This document shows, in pieces, positions 1 through 8,310 of a DNA stretch of 38,235 bases (the first letter of the stretch is position 1; each line of letters starts with the position of its first letter). The notes beneath the pieces are model-generated. The model had not been told where the DNA came from. It searched no databases and saw only the letters and a program-made list of their open reading frames with translations. The stretch is from Bacteroidales bacterium (lineage in GTDB: Bacteria; Bacteroidota; Bacteroidia; Bacteroidales; P3), in the NCBI GenBank assembly GCA_024400565.1, contig JAKSMQ010000015.1, positions 1 to 38,235 on the forward strand, in the 5' to 3' direction. The position numbers and the translations under genes were made by a program.

Positions 1-34
1 CTTGTTTAGCCGCTTCGCACCTAATTTCAGTCTG

Positions 35-42
35 CAAAGTTA
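35..42 (-). promoter_or_regulatory. Bacteroidota-type -7 promoter element, minus strand
   Basis: Read on the minus strand this is TAACTTTG followed by CAG, matching the Bacteroidota TAnnTTTG element. It points out of the window to the left, so it probably starts a gene beyond position 1. No clear -33 TTTG is visible at the right distance. Confidence 0.4.
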
Positions 43-257
43 CAAAAAATATTTCTATATCAATATTATTTTCTACATTTTTCTTATTGTGTTTCTATGA
101 GAGGGGTGATTATCAGTATGTTACACATAAATGCTATTCCAAGAACTTGGTCGTTAGTTGATTCCCAAGCGTGTTATCTGTTCTAACCAGAAGAAATTAT
201 AGATCATATTTTTGAGAAAGATTGCGGACTTCGCTCTCACAAATCCGATAGTCCTTG

Positions 258-345
258 TCGTGAGCCTAGGTATTCTCCGTTTTGCTGCGCTCCGCTTGCA
301 ATCCCTACGGGACCACTATCGACAGCCACTGGCTATCTTCACATT
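258..345 (+). repeat. Palindromic repeat element, copy 1 (in transposase C-terminus)
   Basis: The core is CTATCGA followed by an imperfect palindrome centred on C329 (AGCCA-C-TGGCT, 324-334, extended to 321-337 with one mismatch) and then TTC. A second small hairpin, TCCC-TAC-GGGA, lies at 302-312. It separates the conserved VEHVFGF helix of the transposase from its tail (TRTIGFVRAK), so it is an insertion. The outer limits are estimates. Confidence 0.6.
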
Positions 346-739
346 CCTCAAAGCCAAACACATGTTCCACTCGGCTACGGATGGATGACTTCTTTCGGTT
401 TGATTCTTTCTGTTCTTCTGTCAACGGGTGGTTCCTGTATCCCTTTTCGCAGATTTCATCTATCATATCCCATTTCGCCAATATGTTGCATTGTCCGACA
501 TAGGCCGAATCCGCATAAATCGATTGACCCTGATCCGACTCGTCCAGCAGATAGTCTAATGCCTGAGAATCATGCAGCGAAGCTGCGGAGGCCAGGCATT
601 TCTTGATGAATTTGCCTACTTTGTCCATCTTTATGTGGTTTTTATATCCAAAGTAGTTCTGCCCGCCTTTCTGAGTCCATCTGGCATCTATATCCTTCTG
701 TTTCTTCTTGTTGGAATTGTCGTTCCACAAATCGCCTCC

Positions 740-792
740 GTTGCCATTTGGATTCTCCGCTTCGCTATCGAAGATTCACTGAATCTTCTTCA
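740..792 (+). repeat. Palindromic repeat element, copy 2 (in transposase middle)
   Basis: ATTCTCCG, CTTCGCTATCGA and a perfect 19-bp palindrome, GAAGATTCA-C-TGAATCTTC (770-788), follow one another. On the minus strand the insert keeps the transposase frame but brings in a TGA stop between the ENK and NGNGGDLWND parts of the protein. The minus-strand flank TATGAAGAA is shared with the copy at 10053-10087. Confidence 0.65.
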
Positions 793-1096
793 TATCCTTA
801 TTCTCGTCTCTGGAATTATGCTGCTTGGGAGCCAGCACAAAGCTGGCATCAATAATCTGACCTTCATTGAATATCAGCCCCTTCGAGTTGAGTTCGTCCA
901 CAAGCTGCTGAAATAGTTTCTCTGACAGTCCCGACTTCGCCATCTTTTCCGAGAACGCCCAGATCGTCTTCTCGTCGGGCACCTTATCTCCAGAAGCGAG
1001 TCCGAGGAAATCTTTGAAACTCTGGCGGTCTGTAATCTGGTATTGGACCTGATGGTCGCTCAAATTATAGTAATGCTTGATAACCATCACCTTGAA

Positions 1097-1169
1097 CGAT
1101 TCGTAGTGGAGTGTCCGAATGCTTGCTTTCGAGACCGGAACGGAGAATCGAGCATGCACACTGCATGAA
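1097..1169 (+). repeat. Palindromic repeat element, copy 3 (in transposase N-terminus)
   Basis: A 73-bp insert (70 bp plus a repeated GAA, seen at 1094-1096 and 1167-1169) splits codons for ...VVMMF and KVMVIKHYYN of the transposase and shifts the frame. It contains CGGAGAAT, then ATCGA, then CATGCA-CAC-TGCATG. This is the same CACTG-centred hairpin plan with a different stem. The GAA repeat could be a 3-bp target duplication. Confidence 0.6.
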
Positions 1170-1458
1170 CATCATCACTACGTCGTATGGCTTGGCGCCT
1201 GCATTGTTCTTTTTCTTTTTGTTCTCGAACACGTCTTCTAATGCATTGCGGAACATTTCAAAGTCAATCACTTGTGATAATCTTTCAAGCGGATTACCCA
1301 GTGCGGAGAGATTTTCCTTCGTATTTTGCGTGTCAAACAAGGTGACTGACCCGAGTCTCTTGTATTTTGCCATAGGTTTCGTGATTAAGTACATAATAAT
1401 AACGGAAAATCTATATATTTATTTCATTGTCAGTAAATTAATTTTTAGAGGTTACCTA

Positions 1459-1466
1459 TATTTTTG
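1459..1466 (+). promoter_or_regulatory. -7-like element TATTTTTG upstream of a small ORF
   Basis: TATTTTTGCAC matches the -7 consensus and lies 27 bp before an ATG at 1494. No good -33 element is seen. Confidence 0.3.
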
Positions 1467-1493
1467 CACTCGTATTCTTAAAGAAAAATTGTT

Positions 1494-1631
1494 ATGAAAA
1501 AGATGCGTTTTATATGTTCCCTCAATAAAGACTGGTTCTATAGTGCCTGTACACTGCCTGTACACTGCCTGTACCCCCGGGGGTACGGAAAGCATATAGA
1601 CATAGGTCCGCCACAACGAAATCAGTACTGA
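1494..1631 (+). CDS. Possible 45-residue peptide, doubtful
   Basis: An ATG at 1494 opens a 45-codon frame beginning MKKMRFICS and ending at TGA (1629-1631). It follows a -7-like element. The frame runs through an 11-bp tandem repeat and a 16-bp palindrome, so the latter half is unlikely to be selected protein. It may be the first codons of a lost gene. No family is recognised. Confidence 0.15.
   Translation: MKKMRFICSLNKDWFYSACTLPVHCLYPRGYGKHIDIGPPQRNQY
1544..1586 (+). repeat. 11-bp tandem repeat (3 units) abutting a perfect 16-bp palindrome
   Basis: Units of TGCCTGTACAC stand at 1544-1554 and 1555-1565, with a third variant (TGCCTGTACCC) at 1566-1576. They run into GTACCCCCGGGGGTAC (1571-1586), a perfect palindrome. 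Confidence 0.8.
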
Positions 1632-1699
1632 TCTAGAATGAGCAAACTGTTCGCTGAATCTTTTTTACACAAAGGAGCTCTTGACCATAGTTCGCACCA

Positions 1700-1780
1700 A
1701 CCTTCAAGGCCAAAGTTGCCATCGAGGCAATCAAGGAAATCGAGACAACGGCAGAACTCGCCGAACGATTCAAAGTCATC
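1700..1780 (+). pseudogene. IS3-family OrfA remnant
   Basis: Read from 1700, the frame gives TFKAKVAIEAIKE, then TTAELAERFKVI. This is the start of the helix-turn-helix of IS3-family OrfA transposases (usual form FKAKVALEAIK...ELA). Neither a start codon nor a continuation survives. It lies next to the broken IS5-type element, so this stretch has collected mobile DNA. The remainder of 1632-2048 holds no recognisable gene. Confidence 0.55.
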
Positions 1781-1874
1781 ACTTTTGTATGCCTAACACA
1801 AATTAAACCATTGTATAAATTGTTTAAAAACGGGGAGTACTATAAAATATTTTCCCCATTTGCTTCATTATTCG

Positions 1875-1882
1875 TATCTTTG
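1875..1882 (+). promoter_or_regulatory. -7 promoter element TATCTTTG
   Basis: TATCTTTGCA is the canonical Bacteroidota -7 element. It would give a leader of roughly 160 nt before the ATG at 2049, and might serve that gene and the barrel protein after it. The -33 match is poor. Confidence 0.45.
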
Positions 1883-2048
1883 CATTCAGGTAGTGGACGA
1901 TAATAAATTTTGTATCTGATTGATTCTTATCACCAAGAGCACAAAATTCCACTAACTCTCTCAACTTATACTGAAGGAAATTCAACATAAATAAATTATT
2001 TAAACAGGTTATTTTGATAACAACAGCTATAGGAGAATACAGACCATA

Positions 2049-2354
2049 ATGAAACAACTCAGGAAATCGCTACTTCTTTTTGTAGCAACTCTTATTCTCG
2101 GAGTTGCTGAGGGATGGCATTGGGTTTCCGACAGCACGGATCTCTCCTATAATGTTTCCAGCTGCGAATTTGAGGACGACGAGAATTTCGATATCCTGAT
2201 ACATTCGCCATTTATCAATATGCTGGTGGCCGAGACCGACTTCAGTCCCGACCTGCCTGTTCATCATATAGACTGGCTGATAGAAGATGAGGCATCCGAG
2301 GGTGTTGTCTGTCCCATCAGCCTTCCCCTTCGCGCTCCTCCCGTTGTAGGCTGA
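2049..2354 (+). CDS. Small exported protein of unknown function (101 aa)
   Basis: The N-terminus (MKQLRKSLLLFVATLILGVAEG) is a likely signal peptide or membrane anchor. The rest is acidic, with a DSTDLSY and EFEDDENFD stretch, and ends in a Pro/Val tail. No conserved family motif is recognised. It lies 130 bp upstream of the barrel-protein gene on the same strand and may be co-transcribed with it. Small exported proteins often precede TonB-receptor-like genes in this phylum, but that parallel is inference. It could instead be a truncated remnant of a longer gene. Confidence 0.5.
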   Translation: MKQLRKSLLLFVATLILGVAEGWHWVSDSTDLSYNVSSCEFEDDENFDILIHSPFINMLVAETDFSPDLPVHHIDWLIEDEASEGVVCPISLPLRAPPVVG

Positions 2355-2401
2355 TAAGACTACTCCTTTTCTATTATTTCCCTGCCGCTTCGCAGAAGAC
2401 C

Positions 2402-2422
2402 GGGCATTTCACTAGTATGCCC
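2402..2422 (+). repeat. Short hairpin, GGGCAT...ATGCCC
   Basis: A 6-bp stem with a 9-nt loop containing CACTAG lies between the small exported protein and the barrel gene. It is followed by CCTCTCC and not a T run, so it is a weak terminator or attenuator. It may be a worn relative of the CACTG-centred palindromes. Confidence 0.3.
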
Positions 2423-2484
2423 CTCTCCGTCGAAGTGAGACTGGCATGTAGTATCATTTTATCAACCTTTCAACTTATTCAGAA

Positions 2485-4929
2485 ATGAAGCAATATATCA
2501 TCACAATACTTCTCGTTTCTCTGGCCGCTAGCCTATGGGGCCAGAACCGCACAATAGGAGGGAAAGTCATCGACGGACAGACCCTCGAACCCCTCCCCTT
2601 TGCCAATGTAGCTCTTTATACAAAAGGCGACACCCTGTTCTATCGGGGCAAATCAACCGACCTTAACGGATTTTTCACAATCGGCGATGTTGCCTCGGGA
2701 TCCTATCTCCTTCGCGTCACTATGGTCGGCTACCAGACATACAATAATACCATTGACCTGACTGACGACCCCGAACCGTTCACCATCAGGCTATCGGGTG
2801 GCAGTCAGCTTAGCGAAGTACAGATAACAGCCGCCCGACCTGTTTTTACCATGGATGGCGAGAAAAATATCTACAACACCTCGGACGATCCTTCCATCCA
2901 GAACGGGACAGCCATCGATGCCTTGCAAAACGCGCCCGGAATCGAAGTCGACGCCGAAGGTAACATCCGTTTGCGCGGCACGCAAGAGGTTAGCATCTGG
3001 ATTAACGGGCGTGAGAGCCGTATGAACCAGGAATCGCTCAAACAATATTTCAAGACCATGCCGGCCAATGCCATAAAGCAGATAGAGGTAATAACCAACC
3101 CTTCGGCCCGCTATGGGGGAGGACGGCCGGTAGTGAATATTGTTACCCTCGAGACCGGACGGCACGACCAGTTTCTGACCTTCGGAATCAACAGCAGCAC
3201 CAAGCCTGAGCTCACGCCTTGGATTTCCTATATCTTCAGCAATCCGAAATGGGAAATCGACCTCTATGCCAACACGGCCTTTATGAGGGAGACATCCTTG
3301 CTGACAGGCTCCGACGCCCTACTGGACATCAACGGCGATACCGCACGTACGGATAACTATAGACGCCACTCGACCGAAAGAAGTCTCGGAACTCTTTTCT
3401 CGGCCGATATTGCGTTCCACCCCGACAGCAGAACCGCCTGCTACCTTTGGGCTTCGGTAATGCCTTCCTGGACCCGATGGGATGCCACCCTATCGACTAA
3501 CCGCATCGAATACCGATATCAGCCCGGCGACCACTCCTTTACGGAGCGTTCGTCAAAACCCTATGGCAACAGACCCGGCGGGGGATTTCTGGATGGCATC
3601 TGGTTCGAGAAATCGTTCGACGACAGCACGGGACATATGCTTATGCTCGGCTATTATGGGAGTCTCTGGAACCGCGATAGCGCCATCTACTGCATGCGAC
3701 AGTATCAGAACCTTACGGCAAACTCCGTCGCCTACAACCAGTTGCATAGCGAAAAAGAATGGTTTCATGCCTTGGAGGCCACCTATCTGAAGCCCTTTGG
3801 AGTCCGCGACTCGGTCACGACGCTCTTCTCCAACGAGTTCGAGGCCGGACTCGAAGCCAGCCTAAGCCACGCCAATACCCTCGTTACGACCGATACGATC
3901 TCCGATAACCTTCGGGCCCATTGCGGATGGCTCAGTAGCGAAACGCTCTCCTCCTCTTCTTCGGTATCGGTCTACGCCAGTCTGCTCCACAGATGGGGAA
4001 GGCTGACGATAAAAGGAGGTCTGCGCGGCAATCTCGAAACGGGTAGCTACAACTATCCCGATGCTCCCGAACACAATTTCAGCCATTCAAACCGCTATTT
4101 AACCCCCTCCCTCCACCTCACCTGGTCGTCGCCCAGACATCAGACATTTGCTCTAGGTTATTCCCGACGGGTTTCCGCTCCCGAAGTGAGGAGCTATAGC
4201 TCCAGAAGGGTCTATAATCTTGACGGATTTTCGGTAGGGAACCCTCTATTGAAGAACGGATCCCACCACCACTTTGAACTCAAGTGGGACAAGTATAAAG
4301 ACGGACTTGGGTCTGTCGGAATCAACGCATTCTATCTGGCCCAGACCAACCATCAGGGATTGCTCACCGACGTAGTGTTCGACAACCAGATGTTCCATCG
4401 TGTTGTAGCCTTCAGCCAGCCTGTCAACATCGGCAACGCATGGAACGGAGGAGCCGACATCCATCTCGTCTACCGTCCCAACGCCTACCTCAATGTCCGC
4501 CTGAACGGCAGCCTCTTCTACGACTATCTGCAGCTTAATTACAGAGAGGGCCCAGCCTACAGCAACGGCATGTTCTGCTATTCGTTCCGTCTCAACGTGT
4601 GGATGAAGGTGAGGAATACCGTCCAGATTTTCGGCAACGCCTATTACAGCAGTCCCACCCAAAACATGCTTACCGCCTCCTTGTCCAGGAAGGGTGTCGA
4701 CCTGGGACTGAATGCCGACCTCTTCCATAGGTTGCTAAGTGTCAATCTCAGCATCAACGACATTTTCGACTGGAACAACTGGATGACAGCCAATTCGAAC
4801 CCCTATCTGATCAGCAGCACCTGTCTCAAACAGCAAAGCCGATACGTCAGCCTTGGACTGACTTTCCGTTTCGGACAGATGGATCTTGAAAGAGAGGTCG
4901 TAAAACCACGACCACGCCCGTCAAGATAA
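2485..4929 (+). CDS. Outer-membrane beta-barrel / TonB-dependent receptor-like protein
   Basis: The 814-residue protein begins with a signal peptide (about 1-20, cleaved after LWGQ). A CarboxypepD-regulatory-like beta-sandwich follows (about 23-105; GKVIDGQTLEPLPFANV ... VGYQTY). A plug domain (about 125-225) carries the typical DALQNAPGIEVD and IRLRGT signatures. The rest is a barrel of the OMP_b-brl_3 type, ending in LGLTFRFG plus a short basic tail. Such proteins sit in the outer membrane and move or bind substrates with TonB energy. No SusD partner or sensor is adjacent, so the substrate cannot be guessed; the SusC-type TonB box is not evident. Sites like NGRES in the plug are usual for this barrel family, not for SusC. 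Confidence 0.88.
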   Translation: MKQYIITILLVSLAASLWGQNRTIGGKVIDGQTLEPLPFANVALYTKGDTLFYRGKSTDLNGFFTIGDVASGSYLLRVTMVGYQTYNNTIDLTDDPEPFTIRLSGGSQLSEVQITAARPVFTMDGEKNIYNTSDDPSIQNGTAIDALQNAPGIEVDAEGNIRLRGTQEVSIWINGRESRMNQESLKQYFKTMPANAIKQIEVITNPSARYGGGRPVVNIVTLETGRHDQFLTFGINSSTKPELTPWISYIFSNPKWEIDLYANTAFMRETSLLTGSDALLDINGDTARTDNYRRHSTERSLGTLFSADIAFHPDSRTACYLWASVMPSWTRWDATLSTNRIEYRYQPGDHSFTERSSKPYGNRPGGGFLDGIWFEKSFDDSTGHMLMLGYYGSLWNRDSAIYCMRQYQNLTANSVAYNQLHSEKEWFHALEATYLKPFGVRDSVTTLFSNEFEAGLEASLSHANTLVTTDTISDNLRAHCGWLSSETLSSSSSVSVYASLLHRWGRLTIKGGLRGNLETGSYNYPDAPEHNFSHSNRYLTPSLHLTWSSPRHQTFALGYSRRVSAPEVRSYSSRRVYNLDGFSVGNPLLKNGSHHHFELKWDKYKDGLGSVGINAFYLAQTNHQGLLTDVVFDNQMFHRVVAFSQPVNIGNAWNGGADIHLVYRPNAYLNVRLNGSLFYDYLQLNYREGPAYSNGMFCYSFRLNVWMKVRNTVQIFGNAYYSSPTQNMLTASLSRKGVDLGLNADLFHRLLSVNLSINDIFDWNNWMTANSNPYLISSTCLKQQSRYVSLGLTFRFGQMDLEREVVKPRPRPSR

Positions 4930-4980
4930 TACGTTATCAAATCTGCTCTCGTTCCTCAAACCTGTAGCAGACTTTTAAAT

Positions 4981-5013
4981 CTCAGGCGGGGTACCTCAAG
5001 TGCCCCGCCTGAG
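4981..5013 (+). terminator. Strong hairpin after the barrel-protein gene
   Basis: CTCAGGCGGGG (4981-4991) pairs perfectly with CCCCGCCTGAG (5003-5013) around an 11-nt loop. A TTTTTGGGG run follows at about 5028, not directly next to the stem. It is most likely the terminator of the 2485-4929 gene. The rest of 4930-5364 shows no supported gene. Confidence 0.55.
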
Positions 5014-5325
5014 TCATCATTGGCATTTTTGGGGGGTCGCCTTTGATTTGGGGTGTCTTCGGATGATTTTTTGCCTATCGGCAACGTCTTCGTCCTCTCC
5101 TTTTTGCAACCGAAACCATCGTCCAAAGTGTTTCTTCGCAAATGAAAACAGGCAAATTCTTTTTCGACCCGCGAGAAATCTATATGTGCCGTCACACTCT
5201 AAAGGCTTTATACCCGTAATCTTATAACCCAAGCCAACAGGCTGGATAATATATCATTATGAATTTCATACAGAAATCCCCCTAAAAAATACGAAGAAAG
5301 TACCGGAGGAACAAATTGTTTTTAG

Positions 5326-5333
5326 TATTTTTG
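5326..5333 (+). promoter_or_regulatory. -7 promoter element TATTTTTG
   Basis: TATTTTTGCA lies 32 bp before the ATG at 5365, a normal placement for a Bacteroidota -7 element. A matching -33 box is not clear. Confidence 0.5.
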
Positions 5334-5364
5334 CATTCCGAAAACCGCCTGATGAATTGTCGCT

Positions 5365-5733
5365 ATGAACAGAATCGCTCAGTTTCTTTTAGAGAACGGA
5401 TGCCCTTATCATGAAGAGGGCGGTCTGGAGACTTATGTATTGGACCTTGAGCAGTCGCTTCGCTTTGTTGATCTAGCGGAAGAAGAACTGGTTTCAATTA
5501 TCGGCGGAGACGTGTATTGCAAATGCAAATCGGGGTTCTCTATCGGCGAATATTTCTATCTGGCATGGTCGTGCGACAGCAATAAGGAGGCGGAAAGAGG
5601 GACTAGAGGGTACTTTGAATATAGCTTGGAGCTGGCCCGGAACAATATACAGCGGATTAAAAAAACCTCGGAACGGCAGAAAGCCGATCTGTATATCGGT
5701 TTTGTCTACGAGCATAATCTCCCTCAGTCGTAG
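5365..5733 (+). CDS. Imm40-like immunity protein (122 aa)
   Basis: This is a cytoplasmic protein with no signal peptide. The pattern IIGGDVYCKCKSGF, then YLAWSC, then a final helix (SLELARNNIQRI) resembles the Imm40 group of polymorphic-toxin immunity proteins. In those, an ILGGDVY-like strand is followed by a Trp-containing strand and a C-terminal helix. The assignment is from memory of the family and needs a profile search. No toxin gene is seen beside it, so it would be an orphan immunity gene of the kind kept against neighbours' toxins. It has its own promoter-like element. The next gene starts 69 bp downstream and encodes an exported protein that is probably unrelated. Confidence 0.5.
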   Translation: MNRIAQFLLENGCPYHEEGGLETYVLDLEQSLRFVDLAEEELVSIIGGDVYCKCKSGFSIGEYFYLAWSCDSNKEAERGTRGYFEYSLELARNNIQRIKKTSERQKADLYIGFVYEHNLPQS

Positions 5734-5802
5734 CCGACCGAAGGATGTGGTTTTTGGCCTAAAGAAAGAAAAACGATTCAGACTTATACTACATTTATAC
5801 GA

Positions 5803-6372
5803 ATGATGAAAAACAAACTCCTTCTGCTGCTGTTGCTTTCAGCCTTTGTTCCGATGAAGGTTTCGGCTCAAATCTCCCTGACCGTCGACAGCCTCATCGT
5901 GGAAAAGGTTTTATGGATAAGCCGGAACGATATCTGGATTGAAGATTTTGCCTACGGGCCACATCTGCGTTTTGTGTGCTCTGTAACGAACAATACTGAG
6001 GATACAATCGTGATAAACTTGAATGAGGCTCTTTCTCTGGAATCTGACACACGGAAAAAGCTCAACAGAAGGATCTACGTGGACTATGCCGACAACGATT
6101 CGACGCTATCCATACCCTCCCGTTGCCGGGCTCAAATAGAGGGCGAGATCGACGCATGGTTCATTCTGGACAACAAGAGAACCGTCAGGGACAATTATCT
6201 GATTGTTGATTTCATGCCAGGAATCTCCAAACTGGTCAGGAAATCGCATGTTGTCATCAGGCCAGAAAATCAGTCCCCTCTGAAAGCAACCATGAGGAAT
6301 TGCTTTGTGGGAAGGGACTTTTTCAAAGACGGTACATTCAACGAACCGATTATCGATATCAAAGAGAAATAG
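5803..6372 (+). CDS. Exported protein of unknown function (189 aa)
   Basis: The N-terminus (MMKNKLLLLLLLSAFVPMKVSAQ) is a clear signal peptide. The mature part is beta-rich, with CSVTNNTEDTIVINL suggesting an immunoglobulin-like or DUF4352-like sandwich for a periplasmic or surface protein. Two ATGs, at 5803 and 5806, could start it; nothing decides between them. It faces the minus-strand unit across 30 bp, and no terminator is seen between the two. No function is assigned. Confidence 0.6.
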   Translation: MMKNKLLLLLLLSAFVPMKVSAQISLTVDSLIVEKVLWISRNDIWIEDFAYGPHLRFVCSVTNNTEDTIVINLNEALSLESDTRKKLNRRIYVDYADNDSTLSIPSRCRAQIEGEIDAWFILDNKRTVRDNYLIVDFMPGISKLVRKSHVVIRPENQSPLKATMRNCFVGRDFFKDGTFNEPIIDIKEK

Positions 6373-6402
6373 CACCCGAAGAACGTACGGCTTTCCCTGT
6401 TC

Positions 6403-7671
6403 CTAGAACGATATTCCTATGCCAAACTCACGGTAACGATTGGCATTGGGCACATTGACATAGGTAGGCAACAGGTTGACAAAGAAATGCAGACCATGGA
6501 ATATACCCAGCACATTGCTCTCTACACCCACGCGAAGCTCTAGTCTGAAAGGATTGGAGAAACTGTCGTTATGACCTATAGATTCCGTGTCGGTATACAA
6601 CGTGTAGTCGCTGAGACTGATTATGCTTGGAAGAAGTTCGAAATTAATACCGAGGGCCTCTGGTTTGTGATAGGAAGGATGGTAGGTCACACTCATAGGC
6701 ACACCAAATGCAAATTGCATGTTGATCCTTTTTCTGACATAAGAATAAGATTCTGTCTCTCCGAAGTACTCGGAATTCATAGAATAAAAGGGGGTATAGT
6801 ATGCGTCGAACTGCAATCCGGTTTTAATATCCCAGCAACGGTTGAATTTCCACTTGCCATAAACCGAAGCACTCAAATTAAAACGTCTATTGAAATAGGC
6901 TGTGTTTGTGATATTGAAGACCTCGTTGTTTGCCAGATTGTACAGTACCCTCGCGCCAGCCCCTATATGGAGAGAGAAACGGTCGTCGAACCTTACGTTG
7001 GGGGCCTCGGTCCATACGGGCAAAATTCTTGACATCGGACCATGATAGGATTTTACTACGCTACGGTCGATACCTTCTCGTTTGATGGGCAACTGTCCGT
7101 AGCACGTTCCCTGATTCAAGTCGGTAAGCAGCTGGTCGACTTCTATCTGCTTGCAGTCAAGGTAGCAACTATCACCCAGAAATCCCAAAAACAGCGATGA
7201 CGAAGCCAGCGTGTCGACCACCAGTCGACTCTGCTCTCTTTGAGCTATCATAAGTTCGCCATAGCCTTCAAGACGGCTTGAGGTGAGCTTAGCACGGGGA
7301 CGGAGTTCTATGCGGCTGATACGCTGTGCTGTGAAGATATCAACCCTGGTACCTTGCGGTAACGAGGCGTTCTTCTTCAAGCGGAGTACTCCGTTTTTAA
7401 GTATGAAGACATCGGAAGATTTCACCCCGCCGGGGATGCACACTTCAATCCGGTTCAGGCTTTTAAGTACGCATTGATTGACTTCCGGATCATATTCCTC
7501 CGAACGGCGGAGCAACAGGTTGTTGTATTCTGCCGTCTGAATCAGGTGGGCATCCCAGCCCTCATCGACTACAATCTGGTCGTAGTCCTTATCCAAGAAG
7601 AATGTTGTACGTTGCTGCGCCCATGAGGTACAGCTTATCAACAGAAACAGAAAGAGAACATATCGTCTCAT
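6403..7671 (-). CDS. GIN/DUF2807-like adhesin domain plus outer-membrane barrel (422 aa)
   Basis: A signal peptide (to SWAQ, about residue 19) leads into a stretch of repeated short strands (about 25-190). Examples are IVVDEGWDAHLIQ, RIEVCIPGGVKSSDVFILKNG, then RISRIELRPRAKL. This is the layout of GIN/DUF2807 beta-helix domains, in which each turn carries a 'value' strand. From about 225 the sequence is amphipathic barrel and ends in FGIGISF, a terminal aromatic typical of outer-membrane proteins. It is the last gene of a minus-strand unit, 18 bp after the single-pass membrane protein and downstream of an ECF sigma factor. It is therefore a likely target or partner of that sigma system. Confidence 0.65.
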   Translation of the reverse strand: MRRYVLFLFLLISCTSWAQQRTTFFLDKDYDQIVVDEGWDAHLIQTAEYNNLLLRRSEEYDPEVNQCVLKSLNRIEVCIPGGVKSSDVFILKNGVLRLKKNASLPQGTRVDIFTAQRISRIELRPRAKLTSSRLEGYGELMIAQREQSRLVVDTLASSSLFLGFLGDSCYLDCKQIEVDQLLTDLNQGTCYGQLPIKREGIDRSVVKSYHGPMSRILPVWTEAPNVRFDDRFSLHIGAGARVLYNLANNEVFNITNTAYFNRRFNLSASVYGKWKFNRCWDIKTGLQFDAYYTPFYSMNSEYFGETESYSYVRKRINMQFAFGVPMSVTYHPSYHKPEALGINFELLPSIISLSDYTLYTDTESIGHNDSFSNPFRLELRVGVESNVLGIFHGLHFFVNLLPTYVNVPNANRYREFGIGISF

Positions 7672-7689
7672 AATTTATTCGTTTTATGG

Positions 7690-8274
7690 TTATTTGACTC
7701 TAATTGAAAAATTACCACCTTCGGTATTGGGGTCGGCAACAGAACCGAAATGAAGCCTCAAGCCGCCACTACGTTTGCTGGCCTGAAAGACACAAACTGC
7801 AGTCTCATCACTCTCGGGTTCGGAAGGCTCATCAGACTCGACGACTGCTGCATACAACTGAGGTTCCTCAACCAGGGGAAGAGCCTGCACTTCTTCCACT
7901 TCAACGGATTGTTGAATCTGTTCTTCGGCTATTATCTGAGGTTCTTCTTCGGCCTCTGATGTCAACTCTAAAGTATGGATATCGGAATGAGAGGTTTGCT
8001 CCAAATTAACGATTCTGTCTTTTCGAGAAACAATCTTCGTATTGGCTGACATACGATCCACATGCACATTTTCTTGCTGAGCTACTATCACAGGTTGGGG
8101 TTCCGTCAAGTAGTTGCTTCCCGAAGGCCATAACCATACGGATGCGACTACCGCCACAAGGGACACTCCGCCTACCCATCCTCGGCGACGACGCACTAAT
8201 GCAGCATGGAGCGTATCTATTCTTTCCAGAATCTCCGCCTGCATCTGTTGGTCTTCTCGTTCTATATCTTTCAT
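7690..8274 (-). CDS. Single-pass membrane protein, possible anti-sigma factor
   Basis: The likely start is the ATG at 8274 (MKDIERED), not an upstream one 10 codons earlier, because the extra residues look like non-coding DNA. A short acidic cytoplasmic N-terminus with LERIDTLHAALVRRRR leads to one membrane segment (about residues 37-54: VGGVSLVAVVASVWLW). A long, acidic, low-complexity periplasmic part follows (Glu-rich, VEVEEVQALPLVEEP) and the protein ends SIRVK. Its place directly after an ECF sigma factor and this topology fit an anti-sigma factor or a sigma-linked membrane sensor. No ZAS zinc motif or FecR domain is seen, so the role is inference from position. Confidence 0.55.
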   Translation of the reverse strand: MKDIEREDQQMQAEILERIDTLHAALVRRRRGWVGGVSLVAVVASVWLWPSGSNYLTEPQPVIVAQQENVHVDRMSANTKIVSRKDRIVNLEQTSHSDIHTLELTSEAEEEPQIIAEEQIQQSVEVEEVQALPLVEEPQLYAAVVESDEPSEPESDETAVCVFQASKRSGGLRLHFGSVADPNTEGGNFSIRVK

Positions 8275-8310
8275 AATACGAAAATAGTAATATTGGTAAA
8301 ACAATCCATT

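Larger units (their letters stand above)
154..1373 (-). pseudogene. IS5-type DDE transposase, broken by three small palindromic insertions
   Basis: The pieces of one transposase lie in order on the minus strand. The N-terminal piece starts MAKYKRLGS at 1373. The middle piece holds HYYNLSDHQVQYQITDR and the first catalytic Asp (IIDASF). The next piece has the second Asp (IYADSAY) and the Glu helix (SRVEHVFGF). The C-terminal tail, TRTIGFVRAK to LEQITRLGIN, ends with TAA at 154-156. That tail is visible only when the frame is followed past the third insertion. Each break is a short hairpin-bearing insert: about 1097-1169 (frameshift), about 740-792 (in-frame TGA) and about 258-345 (frameshift). 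Removing the inserts would restore an IS5-like protein of roughly 350 residues. Terminal inverted repeats of the IS could not be identified. The gene must be inactive. Confidence 0.85.

Noticed and set aside
1824-2057. 77-codon minus-strand frame in the gap before 2049
   Set aside because: Runs across a plus-strand promoter element; composition like non-coding DNA and no motif.
5017-5232. 71-codon minus-strand frame between the barrel gene and the Imm40-like gene
   Set aside because: Basic, no family resemblance and no promoter; it overlaps another equally unconvincing frame.
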